The notes under the pieces are model-generated. The model did not search any database. It worked only from the letters and a program-made list of their open reading frames with translations, and was not told where the DNA came from. Positions 32,955 to 40,212 of a stretch of DNA of 49,057 bases are shown one piece after another. Position 1 is the first letter of the stretch, and each line of letters opens with the position of its first letter. The stretch is from an uncultured Eubacteriales bacterium. GTDB taxonomy: Bacteria > Bacillota > Clostridia > Oscillospirales > UBA644. The stretch lies in contig URFZ01000016.1 in NCBI GenBank assembly GCA_900547165.1, positions 1 to 49,057 on the forward strand, given 5' to 3'. The position numbers were made by a program, and so were the translations under genes.

Positions 32955-33236
32955 ATGAAAATGACAACGCTTGAAGATCTGTACTACGGCAATATCGTTC
33001 CGCACGAACACAGTTTTAAGCGCGGGAGTGCTTACAGTGATGTGTTGAGCTATGTTATTCGGCATCAGGATAGTTTGATACCGACGCTTACGGCTCAGCA
33101 AAAAGAAACCTTTGAAAAGCTCAAAGACTGCGAGGCGGAACTGCACGGTATGAATGAGCGCGAAGCGTTTATCAGCGGCTTTAAGCTCGCGGCGAGAATC
33201 ATGACCGAAGTGTTGTACGAGCCGTCAGAGGATTGA
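32955..33236 (+). CDS. DUF6809 family protein
   Basis: A 93-residue helical protein starting MKMTTLEDLYYGNIVPHE, then SYVIRHQDSLIPTLTAQQKETFEKLKD and EREAFISGFKLAARIMTEVL. This is the pattern of DUF6809 proteins found beside excisionase and integrase genes in Firmicute integrative elements. Function is unknown. The start is ATG 32955 or 32961, and GAGGTGG precedes both. A terminator hairpin follows its stop. It belongs to the backbone of the element rather than to the cargo. Confidence 0.75.
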   Translation: MKMTTLEDLYYGNIVPHEHSFKRGSAYSDVLSYVIRHQDSLIPTLTAQQKETFEKLKDCEAELHGMNEREAFISGFKLAARIMTEVLYEPSED

Positions 33237-33246
33237 ATAAGCAGAA

Positions 33247-33290
33247 ACAAGGCCGAGCCGATTTCGCGGTTTGGCCTTGCGATTTTCAGT
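33247..33290 (+). terminator. terminator-like hairpin after the DUF6809 gene
   Basis: CAAGGCC / GGCCTTG with an inner CGAGCCG...CGGTTT pairing forms a stable stem. The T-run is weak (GATTTTC). Confidence 0.5.
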
Positions 33291-33310
33291 TCGACACAGC
33301 ACGGTTAAAA

Positions 33311-33335
33311 TCTGCACCGCAGAAAACAAAGAAAA
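33311..33335 (+). repeat. island repeat motif, copy B
   Basis: TCTGCACCGCAGAAAACAAAG lies upstream of the xis promoter and matches copies A (23393) and C (39655). Confidence 0.6.
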
Positions 33336-33383
33336 TAGTATTCCCGCAAAAGCGCCGGAATATACACTGTTGGCGCAAAAAAC

Positions 33384-33412
33384 TTGACAGAATTTCCCCG
33401 GTATGTTATACT
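33384..33412 (+). promoter_or_regulatory. promoter of the xis-rep-int module
   Basis: A near-perfect promoter: TTGACA (33384-33389), 17-bp spacer, TATACT (33407-33412). The leader to xis is about 180 nt and contains an attenuator-like structure. Confidence 0.85.
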
Positions 33413-33467
33413 GTAAGTAAAGAAAGCAACTGACAATTGAATACACATATTTTTATTTTGAGTTTCA

Positions 33468-33527
33468 GACTCGCACTTACATAATCACCGATGCTACTAC
33501 GCATCGGGATTGAGTGCGGGTCTTTTT
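33468..33527 (+). promoter_or_regulatory. attenuator-like terminator in the xis leader
   Basis: An outer stem (GACTCGCACT / AGTGCGGGTC) encloses an inner perfect stem (CCGATGC / GCATCGG), followed by TTTTTGTTTT. It lies between the xis promoter and its ribosome binding site, so most transcripts should stop unless the structure is prevented. Confidence 0.7.
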
Positions 33528-33597
33528 GTTTTGCAAAACAGCAGTCCTCTACATAACACGGCGAAAAACCGTGTGAATTTAACAGGAGGAAAAACCA

Positions 33598-33807
33598 ATG
33601 AAAGAATCTGTTTACACCGCTTATGAGGATCTGCCGTTGTTCCTTAATGCTGAAACGATAGCCAAGCTCCTCGGTATCTCCATCTCAAGTAGCTACGAGC
33701 TGATGCACGAGAAAGGGTTTCCGTCGTTGCGTATCGGCTCACGGCTCATCGTACCGAAAGAAAAATTCCGCGTATGGGTCGAAGAAAAGACGGGAGGCAG
33801 CATTTGA
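33598..33807 (+). CDS. excisionase / helix-turn-helix protein (MerR-like winged helix)
   Basis: A 69-residue protein of the excisionase family. FLNAETIAKLLGISISSSYELMHEKGFPSLRIGSRLIVPKEKF is the typical helix-turn-helix plus wing of Xis and HTH_17 proteins. It should bend DNA near the attachment site and steer the recombinases toward excision, and may also regulate. A strong AGGAGG lies 9 bp before the ATG. Its TGA overlaps the TTG start of the next gene by 3 bp. Its position directly before the replication and integrase genes is as in many Firmicute elements. Confidence 0.85.
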   Translation: MKESVYTAYEDLPLFLNAETIAKLLGISISSSYELMHEKGFPSLRIGSRLIVPKEKFRVWVEEKTGGSI

Positions 33808-34244
33808 AATTCACCCGATATCCAAAGCGTGATGCGATCCGGGATTATTTCCCTCTGCCGAATGATATTTTCAGCTTAGGTCTCAGCACCGGTGAGATTG
33901 CTGTCTATGCATATCTGCTCCGCTGCGAAAACCGAAAAACCTTTCAGTGCCATCCGAGTTACAAGACGATTGGCAAGGCGGTCAGCATGAGCAAAAATAC
34001 CGTCAGGAAATATGTGGACAGCCTGATTGAAAAGCGATTGATTACTGCCGAACCGACCTCCGTCATCACCCAAAAAGGAGAAAAGCGCAACGGAAATTTG
34101 CGCTATACAATCCGCCCGATTGCGGAAGCATTAGAGCAGTATTACGAGCAACAGCTGATACGGCTGCACGAAGAAAATCGGCGTCAGGCAGCCTTGAAAA
34201 AACTCGCCGAATTTGACCGCAAACACGGGAAATCGGCGGTTTAA
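33804..34244 (+). CDS. replication-initiator-like helix-turn-helix protein
   Basis: A 146-residue protein when started at the TTG at 33804, which overlaps the xis stop (TTGA) and has GGGAGG upstream. The N-terminal FTRYPKRDAIRDYFPLPNDIFSLGLSTGEIAVYAYLLR matches the wing-helix opening of RepA N-terminal-like proteins in Firmicute integrative elements. SYKTIGKAVSMSKNTVRKYVDSLIEKRLI (about 50-78) is a clear winged helix-turn-helix. The C-terminus is a charged helix. It may start replication of the excised circle or control the module; replication itself is not demonstrated. An in-frame ATG at 33774 lies inside xis and is rejected. Confidence 0.7.
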   Translation: MKFTRYPKRDAIRDYFPLPNDIFSLGLSTGEIAVYAYLLRCENRKTFQCHPSYKTIGKAVSMSKNTVRKYVDSLIEKRLITAEPTSVITQKGEKRNGNLRYTIRPIAEALEQYYEQQLIRLHEENRRQAALKKLAEFDRKHGKSAV

Positions 34245-34777
34245 GGGCAGTTTTACGGCTCGTCCGAAAATAAGCAGGAGAAAGCGAGGGGTTGCCTTGC
34301 TTTCCCCTCGCAGGACACAGCGGACGGCAACGCCGACCGCACAAGGCTTTGTATGGCTTTTAAGAACGGTTATAAAAACTTCAATTTCGGGGTTGCGGCG
34401 ATAAAAACCTCGCTTATTTAGGGGTTGCGAATTTTACCGCAAATTTAGCTGGATATTCCGCCATGTATGTGGTATTGTGTGTTCGGCTGGCGAGAGCCGT
34501 GTGCGACACGCCTGACAAAAGTGAATTTTCCGTTAGGCTTTGGCTTGTCGCTTGCAATACCAAAAGTATTACCGCGCTCCTCGCCTTTGCCGAAACAAAA
34601 AAATTCTCAATTTGGCAGGTCGTAGAGTTTTCGGTGTCGAATTTTTCTGTTCAGTGAAGTGCACAGGGCGAAGCAAGGCTGGTGCCTTGCAAGAGCAAGC
34701 ACAAAACTGTGCGGGAAAAGGCACAACGAAAACCGTATCGAACACGGCTCTTGCCAGCCCTGCAAGGAAGTGATACT
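34245..34777 (+). other. 533-bp non-coding region before the integrases
   Basis: No convincing gene. It holds several perfect short dyads: GCGAGGGG/CCCCTCGC (34284-34311), AATAC/GTATT around 34556-34571 and GCAAGGC/GCCTTGC (34673-34690). A structured, GC-rich, gene-free stretch next to a replication gene could be an origin of replication or transfer. Confidence 0.4.
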
Positions 34778-35953
34778 ATGGCAAAACGAAGACCGTCGGG
34801 AGACGGTATGGTGCGCAAGCGCGAAGACGGAAGATGGGAAGGCCGCATCGTTGTCGGTCACAAAAAGAACGGCGATCCGATTCACCGCTATGTGCTTGCC
34901 CGAACACAAAAGGAGTTAATCGTAAAGCTCCACGACTGCATCGAGATGTACCGCGATGCCGACCTCACCGAGGATTCGAATATGACGCTCGGGGAATGGC
35001 TCGACCGATGGATCAATGAATATATGATCTTCACGATTCGTGAAAGCACGCTTGATTCATACAAAGCGATGATTAAAAATCAAATCAAACCGTATCTCGG
35101 CGACAGACCTTTGTCGGTGCTGACCACGCAGGAACTTCAAAAATTCTATAACAGCGTCAAAAAGAAAGGTCGGGTGAAACCTGACAGGCTACACGGTACA
35201 GAGCTTGCCGACAGTATGGTGCGCGGTATTCATATGATGCTGCACGAAGCGCTGGATATGGCGGTGCGCCTACGGCTGATTGTTAAAAATCCAACGGTCG
35301 GCACAACGATTCCCAAAAACAATTATCCGCCGAAGCAGATACTCAATGACGAACAGCTTGAGCGATTCATGCAGCGCATCCGACAGGATGAGCGGTGGTA
35401 CGATTTCTTCTACACCGAGCTGACCACAGGACTGCGGCGGGGTGAAATCTGCGGACTGAAGTGGGAGGACTTCGATGCGGAAAACGGAAAGCTGAAAGTG
35501 AGGCGCTCGGTTGCTAAAAGGAAAGGCGGCGGATTGAATATCGGCGAAACCAAAACCGAGACGGGAACGCGCACGATTGTCCTGCCGCCGAGCACTGCGG
35601 AACTTCTGCGGAAGCGAAAAGAAACGGCAGTCAGCGAATGGATATTCCCGAATATCTATGAGCCCGAAAAACCGATGCACCCCGACTATGCTTACCACCG
35701 ATTAAAAACTCTGTTAAAACAGGCGGAGCTTCCGCTGATTCGGTTCCACGATCTGCGCCACACCTTCGCCACTCACGCGCTGGCGGGCGGCGTGGATGCG
35801 AAAACCCTGTCGGGAATCCTCGGGCATACCAACGCCAGCTTTACGCTGGACACCTACACCCATGTGACCACCGATATGCAGAGAAACGCTTCCACTATCG
35901 TGGGGAGCTTTATGGATGAGATTATGCTTGAAGGAGATGATACCAATCGCTAA
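34778..35953 (+). CDS. tyrosine recombinase (integrase) 1
   Basis: A 391-residue phage-type integrase. The N-terminal arm-binding AP2-like domain (residues 8-55, GDGMVRKREDGRWEGRIVVG) is followed by a SAM-like core-binding domain (70-170) and the catalytic domain with R220, K259, H324-x-x-R327, H350 and Y360, all present. It should recombine the island core TCCCAAA with the tRNA-Pro anticodon loop, as an enzyme with a 7-bp overlap. The ATG at 34778 has AAGGAAG upstream; an earlier in-frame ATG at 34682 is in the structured non-coding stretch and unlikely. Its 3' end overlaps integrase 2 by 38 bp. Which enzyme does integration is not known. Confidence 0.92.
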   Translation: MAKRRPSGDGMVRKREDGRWEGRIVVGHKKNGDPIHRYVLARTQKELIVKLHDCIEMYRDADLTEDSNMTLGEWLDRWINEYMIFTIRESTLDSYKAMIKNQIKPYLGDRPLSVLTTQELQKFYNSVKKKGRVKPDRLHGTELADSMVRGIHMMLHEALDMAVRLRLIVKNPTVGTTIPKNNYPPKQILNDEQLERFMQRIRQDERWYDFFYTELTTGLRRGEICGLKWEDFDAENGKLKVRRSVAKRKGGGLNIGETKTETGTRTIVLPPSTAELLRKRKETAVSEWIFPNIYEPEKPMHPDYAYHRLKTLLKQAELPLIRFHDLRHTFATHALAGGVDAKTLSGILGHTNASFTLDTYTHVTTDMQRNASTIVGSFMDEIMLEGDDTNR

Positions 35954-37394
35954 AAAAAGAAAAAATGGTGAGGGCGCATTACGCCTGCGTAAAGACGGTC
36001 GGCGGGAAGGAAGAATTGTTGTCGGGTACAATGAGAAAAGCCTGCCTATTACAAAATGCGTAACGGCGAAAACAAAAACAGAATGTTCCACTAAGCTCGA
36101 AGCGCTGAAAGAGCAGTACGGACGCTCTTCCGACAGAATCAAGGCGGATATGCCGTTCGGGGATTGGATCGACTTCTGGTATCAGACCTACTGCCGACAC
36201 ACACTCCGTATTACCACAAGAACCGACTATGAAAATCGCATTTACAATCATATCATTCCCGAAATCGGGAAAATTCCGCTGAACAGGCTGTCACAGTTGG
36301 ATTTACAGCAATTCTACGCAAAGGAAAAGACAGACGGAAGAAAACTGCACGCAAAAACTTACGGAAAGGGACTTTCGGACAGAACGATAAGGGGTATACA
36401 TGCCAACTGCCGCACTGCTTTACAGCGGGCGGTGCAGGAGGGCTTAATTCGCACCAATCCCGCCGTCGGCTGTAAGCTGCCACCGAAGAAAGCACGGGAG
36501 ATGCAGGTGCTCACGCAAAATGAAATTATCCGATTTCTGCATCAGGCAAAGGAAGAGGGATATTATGAGCTTTTTCTGCTGGAGCTCGGCACGGGAATGC
36601 GGCGCGGTGAAATATTGGCGCTCAAATGGAGCGACCTCAACTTCGCAACAGGAGAGCTTCGCATTGAACGGCAGGTATATATCATCAAGGCAGAGGTGAT
36701 TATATCGGCACCGAAAACAAAAGCCTCGATACGCACCGTTATTCTGCCACCGTCACTCTTGAAAACCCTTGCGGCGTATAAGGAAACGGTGGATTCGGAA
36801 TGGATGTTTCCGTCACCGACGGATAACGGCAGACCGAGAACTCCGTCATCGGTTAGAAAACGGTTACAACTGATCTTGGAACGGGCGGGCTGTAAAAAGG
36901 TGCGCTTTCACGATTTGCGTCACACATTTGCGACCATGGCGCTGGAGCACGGTATGGATGTGAAAACTCTTTCGGCAACTATAGGTCATGTGTCATCAGC
37001 AACCACGCTGGATATTTACAGCCATATCACCGATACTATGCAAAGGCAGGCGGCGGTGCATATAGACCGCAAAATCGGCGGCACAGACGCCCAAATGCCC
37101 GAGGTAAAAAAAACACACGAGCAGAGCACGAACACGCCCGTAAACGCCCCGTGTGCGCTCACAGAGCCGCATCCCGAGCCGGTGCCGAGGAAGATACGCA
37201 AAAGCGGCACGGGATGCCTGTATCAGATCAACGACAACTTCTGGGAAGGCAGCTTCTTCCCACGCCTGCCCGGCGGCAAACGAAAGAAATTCAACGTCTA
37301 CGCCGAAACCCGCGATCAGTGCGAAATCAAACTCGCAGAGATGATCGAGCGAGTCAAAGCAGAGATTGTGGAAGAGAAAGCGATGCAAAAATAA
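35916..37394 (+). CDS. tyrosine recombinase (integrase) 2 with C-terminal extension
   Basis: A 492-residue recombinase homologous to integrase 1, with an arm-binding domain (about 17-62), core-binding domain (80-180) and catalytic residues R229, K267, H332-x-x-R335, H358, Y368. It has about 105 extra residues: a Pro/Thr-rich linker (about 395-425), then GTGCLYQINDNFWEGSFFP to the end, which resembles its own N-terminal arm domain (GEGALRLRKDGRREGRIVVG). So it may carry arm-binding domains at both ends. The start is either ATG 35916, with GGGGAG 9 bp upstream, or ATG 35937, directly after AAGGAG; the second lines up with integrase 1. Both genes are intact, implying a heteromeric or two-step recombinase. 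Confidence 0.92.
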   Translation: MRLCLKEMIPIAKKRKNGEGALRLRKDGRREGRIVVGYNEKSLPITKCVTAKTKTECSTKLEALKEQYGRSSDRIKADMPFGDWIDFWYQTYCRHTLRITTRTDYENRIYNHIIPEIGKIPLNRLSQLDLQQFYAKEKTDGRKLHAKTYGKGLSDRTIRGIHANCRTALQRAVQEGLIRTNPAVGCKLPPKKAREMQVLTQNEIIRFLHQAKEEGYYELFLLELGTGMRRGEILALKWSDLNFATGELRIERQVYIIKAEVIISAPKTKASIRTVILPPSLLKTLAAYKETVDSEWMFPSPTDNGRPRTPSSVRKRLQLILERAGCKKVRFHDLRHTFATMALEHGMDVKTLSATIGHVSSATTLDIYSHITDTMQRQAAVHIDRKIGGTDAQMPEVKKTHEQSTNTPVNAPCALTEPHPEPVPRKIRKSGTGCLYQINDNFWEGSFFPRLPGGKRKKFNVYAETRDQCEIKLAEMIERVKAEIVEEKAMQK

Positions 37395-37428
37395 AGGAAG
37401 GGGTGTGAATATTCACACCCCTTCCTTG
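37395..37428. terminator. bidirectional terminator between integrase 2 and the PIN-domain gene
   Basis: A 34-bp perfect palindrome, AAGGAAGGGGTGTGAAT and its complement, sits between two convergent genes, 1 bp after integrase 2. Confidence 0.85.
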
Positions 37429-37438
37429 CTTTGAAATA

Positions 37439-39499
37439 TTATGATTTAAAAAAATCTGTATTTTCTATGCAATAATGAATGATTCTTTCTTTGTATTCTT
37501 TCTCATTATCTTTTAATTGACTCGTAATGCTCATAATATATTCATTTTTGCACTTTTGTTTGTGCGATGCGACAAGTTGATGAATAACTGACTCTTTGAA
37601 ACATTTTTTATCTAAGATTTCGAAGATTATGCAACACATTAGAGGAATGAGTGCCCATAATTTTCCTGTATTGATAATTTGGTCAGTAATAGCATAATCG
37701 AGAACAAAGGCAACGATTATGCCTATAATTGCTATAATAACAGGCAGGTTACCCAAACACCAGTTGACAAATTTTGATTTGAAACTTATTTTGTTGATAT
37801 ACTTTTCTGCATACGCTATAATAATGTTATTTGTTAATGTTGTGATGGTGTTCTCTTGCTCGTGTGTTACATCAGAAAGTGTTGCGATTTCTTCATCCTT
37901 GTGCATAGATTTACGAGAGGCAAGTTCTTCAAATGAAATAACGACAACGTCATCTGTTATTTCTTCTATGTCTCCTTTTGTTTTTTCTATAACTATTTTC
38001 TTCAATTTTTCAAATCGTTCGTGATCCAAATCAATCAAATTATATTTATGCTTTTCTTTAATGGTTTGGTAGGTTAATTTTATTTTTTCATAGAAGGCCG
38101 AATCGGATTGTTGATATAAATATGCTGTTTTTATTAGACTTAATGAAACAGGCTCTTTTGAAGCGGAAGTTAACCAAAGTCGACATGTTAAATCATAATC
38201 TGAAATTATAGGCATCTTATAAGGGGACCATGGTAAACTCATTGTTTCATTAGATATGCAATCAAAAGTATATTGTTTTATATCGTTCACTAATTTAAAG
38301 TTGCTTGTGACAAAAACAGGGAGTTTGTGTTTTCCGCCAAATTTAAAGAAATAGTTTCCTTTTCGTTCAATGTTAATTTGTGCGAGTGCATAAACATCGT
38401 TTTTTATGCCGCTCTTACTCCATTTTGGGTTGGCACAAGAAATATACTCAATCAAATGTTCGGAATCAATCCAGTATGTGCGGGTCGTTTGGCTATTCCA
38501 ATCAATATCATTGATTTTATAAAAACCAAATTTATTTTCCAATCTTGTTTCTACGGAGTCCACTGCAATTTTGAAGTCGGCAGACGAATACGAAGACATC
38601 TTTTGGAAATAATCAATTTCAAAATTATTGACATAACCTATCTTTTCCATGTCTTGTGCTGCGAGAGATAACGCATGTTTTATCTCTTCAATGACATGAC
38701 CGAAAACACAAATACGTCCCTCGTATTCTGTTGTTATCAACCTAACTAACTCTAATGCAGTTTCGGTATAATATGGTAATGAAAAACCTAATACTCTAAG
38801 AAGTATTTTAGTATCTAAATAAAACGGGGTTCCTCTGAATTTTTGAGATTTTTCTTGATTGTAATCGGAGATTTGGGTTAAACCATTTAGCACTAAAATT
38901 CCATTAAAAACTTTTGCAAAGAAATCATAATTGGCATCACTCTTATTCTCAATAAGAGAAAAAATATATTTTTTTACATACCATGTGTTAGAGATATATT
39001 TGGGGAAATTCTTTGTGTCGATTTCAATTGAATTTTCAATGATACTTTCATTGAAATCTTCGTTTAGTACTAATTTTGATAAATATTCGTATGATTCGGA
39101 TTCTGACCACTCAATTTTGAATTCTGCTTTGACATATTCCTGTAATCCATGTATGAACCTATTTTCTGCGGCAGCTAATGATTCCTTTTCTTGTATAAAT
39201 CTATCTACATCAAATCTTGCCTCAATCAAAAGAAATCCTTCTCCGTTGGGAAGCTTCTCGATTGCTTTTTCCTTGACGAGATATTTAACACAGCAGTCAA
39301 TGACATGGTTAGGCATACTAAGTCCAAAATGCTCGGTCATGCTGGACTTAAGTTGATCATATCTTAGCTTGTTGTCGGCAGAAATATTTAAACAGTATTG
39401 AATAAGGTTGCATATTACACTAAGCGGGTTTTTCGATTCTCGAATATAAGCTAAAGCCAGTAAAGTATTACTATTAGCCATTGCAAAAAGCTCCTTCAT
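37439..39499 (-). CDS. PIN-domain-like membrane-anchored protein
   Basis: A 686-residue protein. Residues 1-100 look like a winged-helix region (KLRYDQLKSSMTEHFGLSMPNHVIDCCVKYLVKEKAIEKL). Residues about 224-420 show PIN-nuclease features: FYLDTKILLRVLGF (Asp 229), VIEEIKHALSLA (acidic pair about 271), KNDVYALAQI and PVFVTSNFKLV. The C-terminal quarter has two close membrane helices (NLPVIIAIIGIIVAFVLDYA and LWALIPLMCCIIFEIL) and a charged cytoplasmic tail. An RNA-cutting effector tethered to the membrane, perhaps an abortive-infection type, is inferred. The start is ATG 39499 with GGAGGG 6 bp upstream; a TTG at 39511 overlaps that site. Very AT-rich, with its own promoter and operator-like dyad. 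Confidence 0.6.
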   Translation of the reverse strand: MKELFAMANSNTLLALAYIRESKNPLSVICNLIQYCLNISADNKLRYDQLKSSMTEHFGLSMPNHVIDCCVKYLVKEKAIEKLPNGEGFLLIEARFDVDRFIQEKESLAAAENRFIHGLQEYVKAEFKIEWSESESYEYLSKLVLNEDFNESIIENSIEIDTKNFPKYISNTWYVKKYIFSLIENKSDANYDFFAKVFNGILVLNGLTQISDYNQEKSQKFRGTPFYLDTKILLRVLGFSLPYYTETALELVRLITTEYEGRICVFGHVIEEIKHALSLAAQDMEKIGYVNNFEIDYFQKMSSYSSADFKIAVDSVETRLENKFGFYKINDIDWNSQTTRTYWIDSEHLIEYISCANPKWSKSGIKNDVYALAQINIERKGNYFFKFGGKHKLPVFVTSNFKLVNDIKQYTFDCISNETMSLPWSPYKMPIISDYDLTCRLWLTSASKEPVSLSLIKTAYLYQQSDSAFYEKIKLTYQTIKEKHKYNLIDLDHERFEKLKKIVIEKTKGDIEEITDDVVVISFEELASRKSMHKDEEIATLSDVTHEQENTITTLTNNIIIAYAEKYINKISFKSKFVNWCLGNLPVIIAIIGIIVAFVLDYAITDQIINTGKLWALIPLMCCIIFEILDKKCFKESVIHQLVASHKQKCKNEYIMSITSQLKDNEKEYKERIIHYCIENTDFFKS

Positions 39500-39522
39500 C
39501 TTGCCCTCCAATTGTTCTGACT

Positions 39523-39546
39523 TTGTTCAAATATATTATTGAACAA
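39523..39546. promoter_or_regulatory. operator-like inverted repeat before the PIN-domain gene
   Basis: TTGTTCAA-N8-TTGAACAA, perfectly symmetric arms, lies between the promoter (39581-39609) and the ribosome binding site, where a bound repressor would block transcription. Confidence 0.6.
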
Positions 39547-39580
39547 TTTTGTGAAGAACAACAGGGCTTTTATTTGTTTT

Positions 39581-39609
39581 ATTATACTATAAATTGACAT
39601 ATTTTTCAA
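39581..39609 (-). promoter_or_regulatory. promoter of the PIN-domain gene
   Basis: On the minus strand, TTGAAA (39604-39609) and TATAAT (39581-39586) are separated by 17 bp. Confidence 0.75.
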
Positions 39610-39654
39610 TACATAAGGAGAATTATGGTAATACTGCTATTTGAATGAAGTAAT

Positions 39655-39679
39655 TCTGACCCGCAGTAAACAAAGAAAA
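39655..39679 (+). repeat. island repeat motif, copy C
   Basis: TCTGACCCGCAGTAAACAAAG is the third copy of the motif, followed by AAATTTACGG, which recalls GGATTACGG after copy A. Confidence 0.6.
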
Positions 39680-39696
39680 AGAAATTTACGGTGCGT

Positions 39697-39755
39697 ATTG
39701 TCAAGTAAAAATCATTTTTACTTGACAATGTAAAATGGTCAAAAACTGTGGTCAA
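39697..39755. repeat. 15-bp perfect inverted repeat and adjacent GTGGTC words at the right end
   Basis: ATTGTCAAGTAAAAA and its exact complement are separated by TCA (39697-39729). Next to it lie ATGGTCAAAA (39735) and GTGGTCAAAA (39748), which look like arm-type sites. The dyad could be a terminator for leftward transcription from the tRNA or a protein site. Confidence 0.55.
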
Positions 39756-39850
39756 AAAATCGCGAGTTTTCTAAAAGTGGGAAAAAAACACCTAAATAGC
39801 AACAAAAATGACCTAAAGTGGAGAATGAATCTCTGCTTTATGTCATTTTG

Positions 39851-39926
39851 TGGTCGGAGTGGCGAGGCTCAAACTCGCGGCCTCCGCATCCCAAATGCGG
39901 CGCGCTATCAACTGCGCTACACCCCG
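39851..39926 (-). tRNA. tRNA-Pro(UGG) carried by the island
   Basis: A complete 76-nt tRNA. Acceptor CGGGGTG/CACTCCG, D arm GCGC...GCGC, anticodon stem CCGCA/TGCGG with loop TTTGGGA (anticodon TGG), T arm GCGAG-TTTGAGC-CTCGC, and encoded ACCA. It differs from the split host copy in the D loop, anticodon stem and T stem, with compensating pairs, so it is a different gene and not a duplicate made by integration. It lies 153 bp inside the right boundary and in the same orientation as the host copy. Confidence 0.95.
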
Positions 39927-39940
39927 ATAGTTATTAAATT

Positions 39941-39972
39941 GTGGTCGTGTAAGTGGTCAAATCTGTGGTCAA
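39941..39972 (+). other. right arm-type integrase binding sites
   Basis: GTGGTC words start at 39941, 39953 and 39965, exactly 12 bp apart, the last two continuing CAA. They mirror the 12-bp pair at 23261-23280. Around 40057-40072, ACGGT-GAGAAT-ACCGT adds a small dyad close to the core. Confidence 0.6.
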
Positions 39973-40078
39973 ACACAGTTTTGACTGCCTTTTATCATTT
40001 CCCAAACCGCCCGAAATCCGCACGGTTGAAGGGTTTTCGGCGGTTTTCGTTGTCATACGGTGAGAATACCGTCTATGC

Positions 40079-40116
40079 TCCCAAATGTCGCGCGCTACCA
40101 ACTGCGCCACACCCCG
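40079..40116 (-). pseudogene. 5' half of the disrupted tRNA-Pro(UGG) gene, right island boundary
   Basis: On the minus strand it starts CGGGGTG at 40116, with D arm GCGCAGTTGGTAGCGC, 5' anticodon strand CGACA and loop TTTGGGA, where tRNA similarity stops. CGACA pairs with the TGTTG of the left half (one G-T). The host tRNA promoter still lies upstream of it. Confidence 0.9.
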
Positions 40117-40212
40117 ATAAAATATTTATTTTTTTGAAAATGCAATATCGAAATAAGTTTGTAGTGAAAGTTGAGGAACTGTCTTCAATGAGATTTATTC
40201 GATATTGTTTAT

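Larger units (their letters stand above)
23139..40085. mobile_element. genomic island of about 16.9 kb inserted in the anticodon loop of tRNA-Pro(UGG)
   Basis: Both boundaries carry the 7-bp core TCCCAAA (23139-23145 and 40079-40085), equal to the anticodon loop of the tRNA on the minus strand. The halves outside the core pair as CAACA/TGTCG, the two strands of one anticodon stem, which proves a single former gene. Inside are arm-type repeats at both ends, excisionase, replication-initiator-like gene, two tyrosine recombinases, a replacement tRNA and a cargo operon. No relaxase, coupling protein, terminase or capsid gene was found. This makes it a non-conjugative integrative island or satellite; mobilisation in trans remains possible. 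Confidence 0.9.

Noticed and set aside
39851..39926. The intact tRNA as a simple att-site duplication of the host tRNA
   Set aside because: It differs from both host halves at many positions with compensating stem changes, so it is a separate gene and not a copy made during integration.
23139..40085. Prophage or conjugative element
   Set aside because: No capsid, terminase, portal, relaxase, coupling ATPase or secretion genes were found, so it is called a genomic island.
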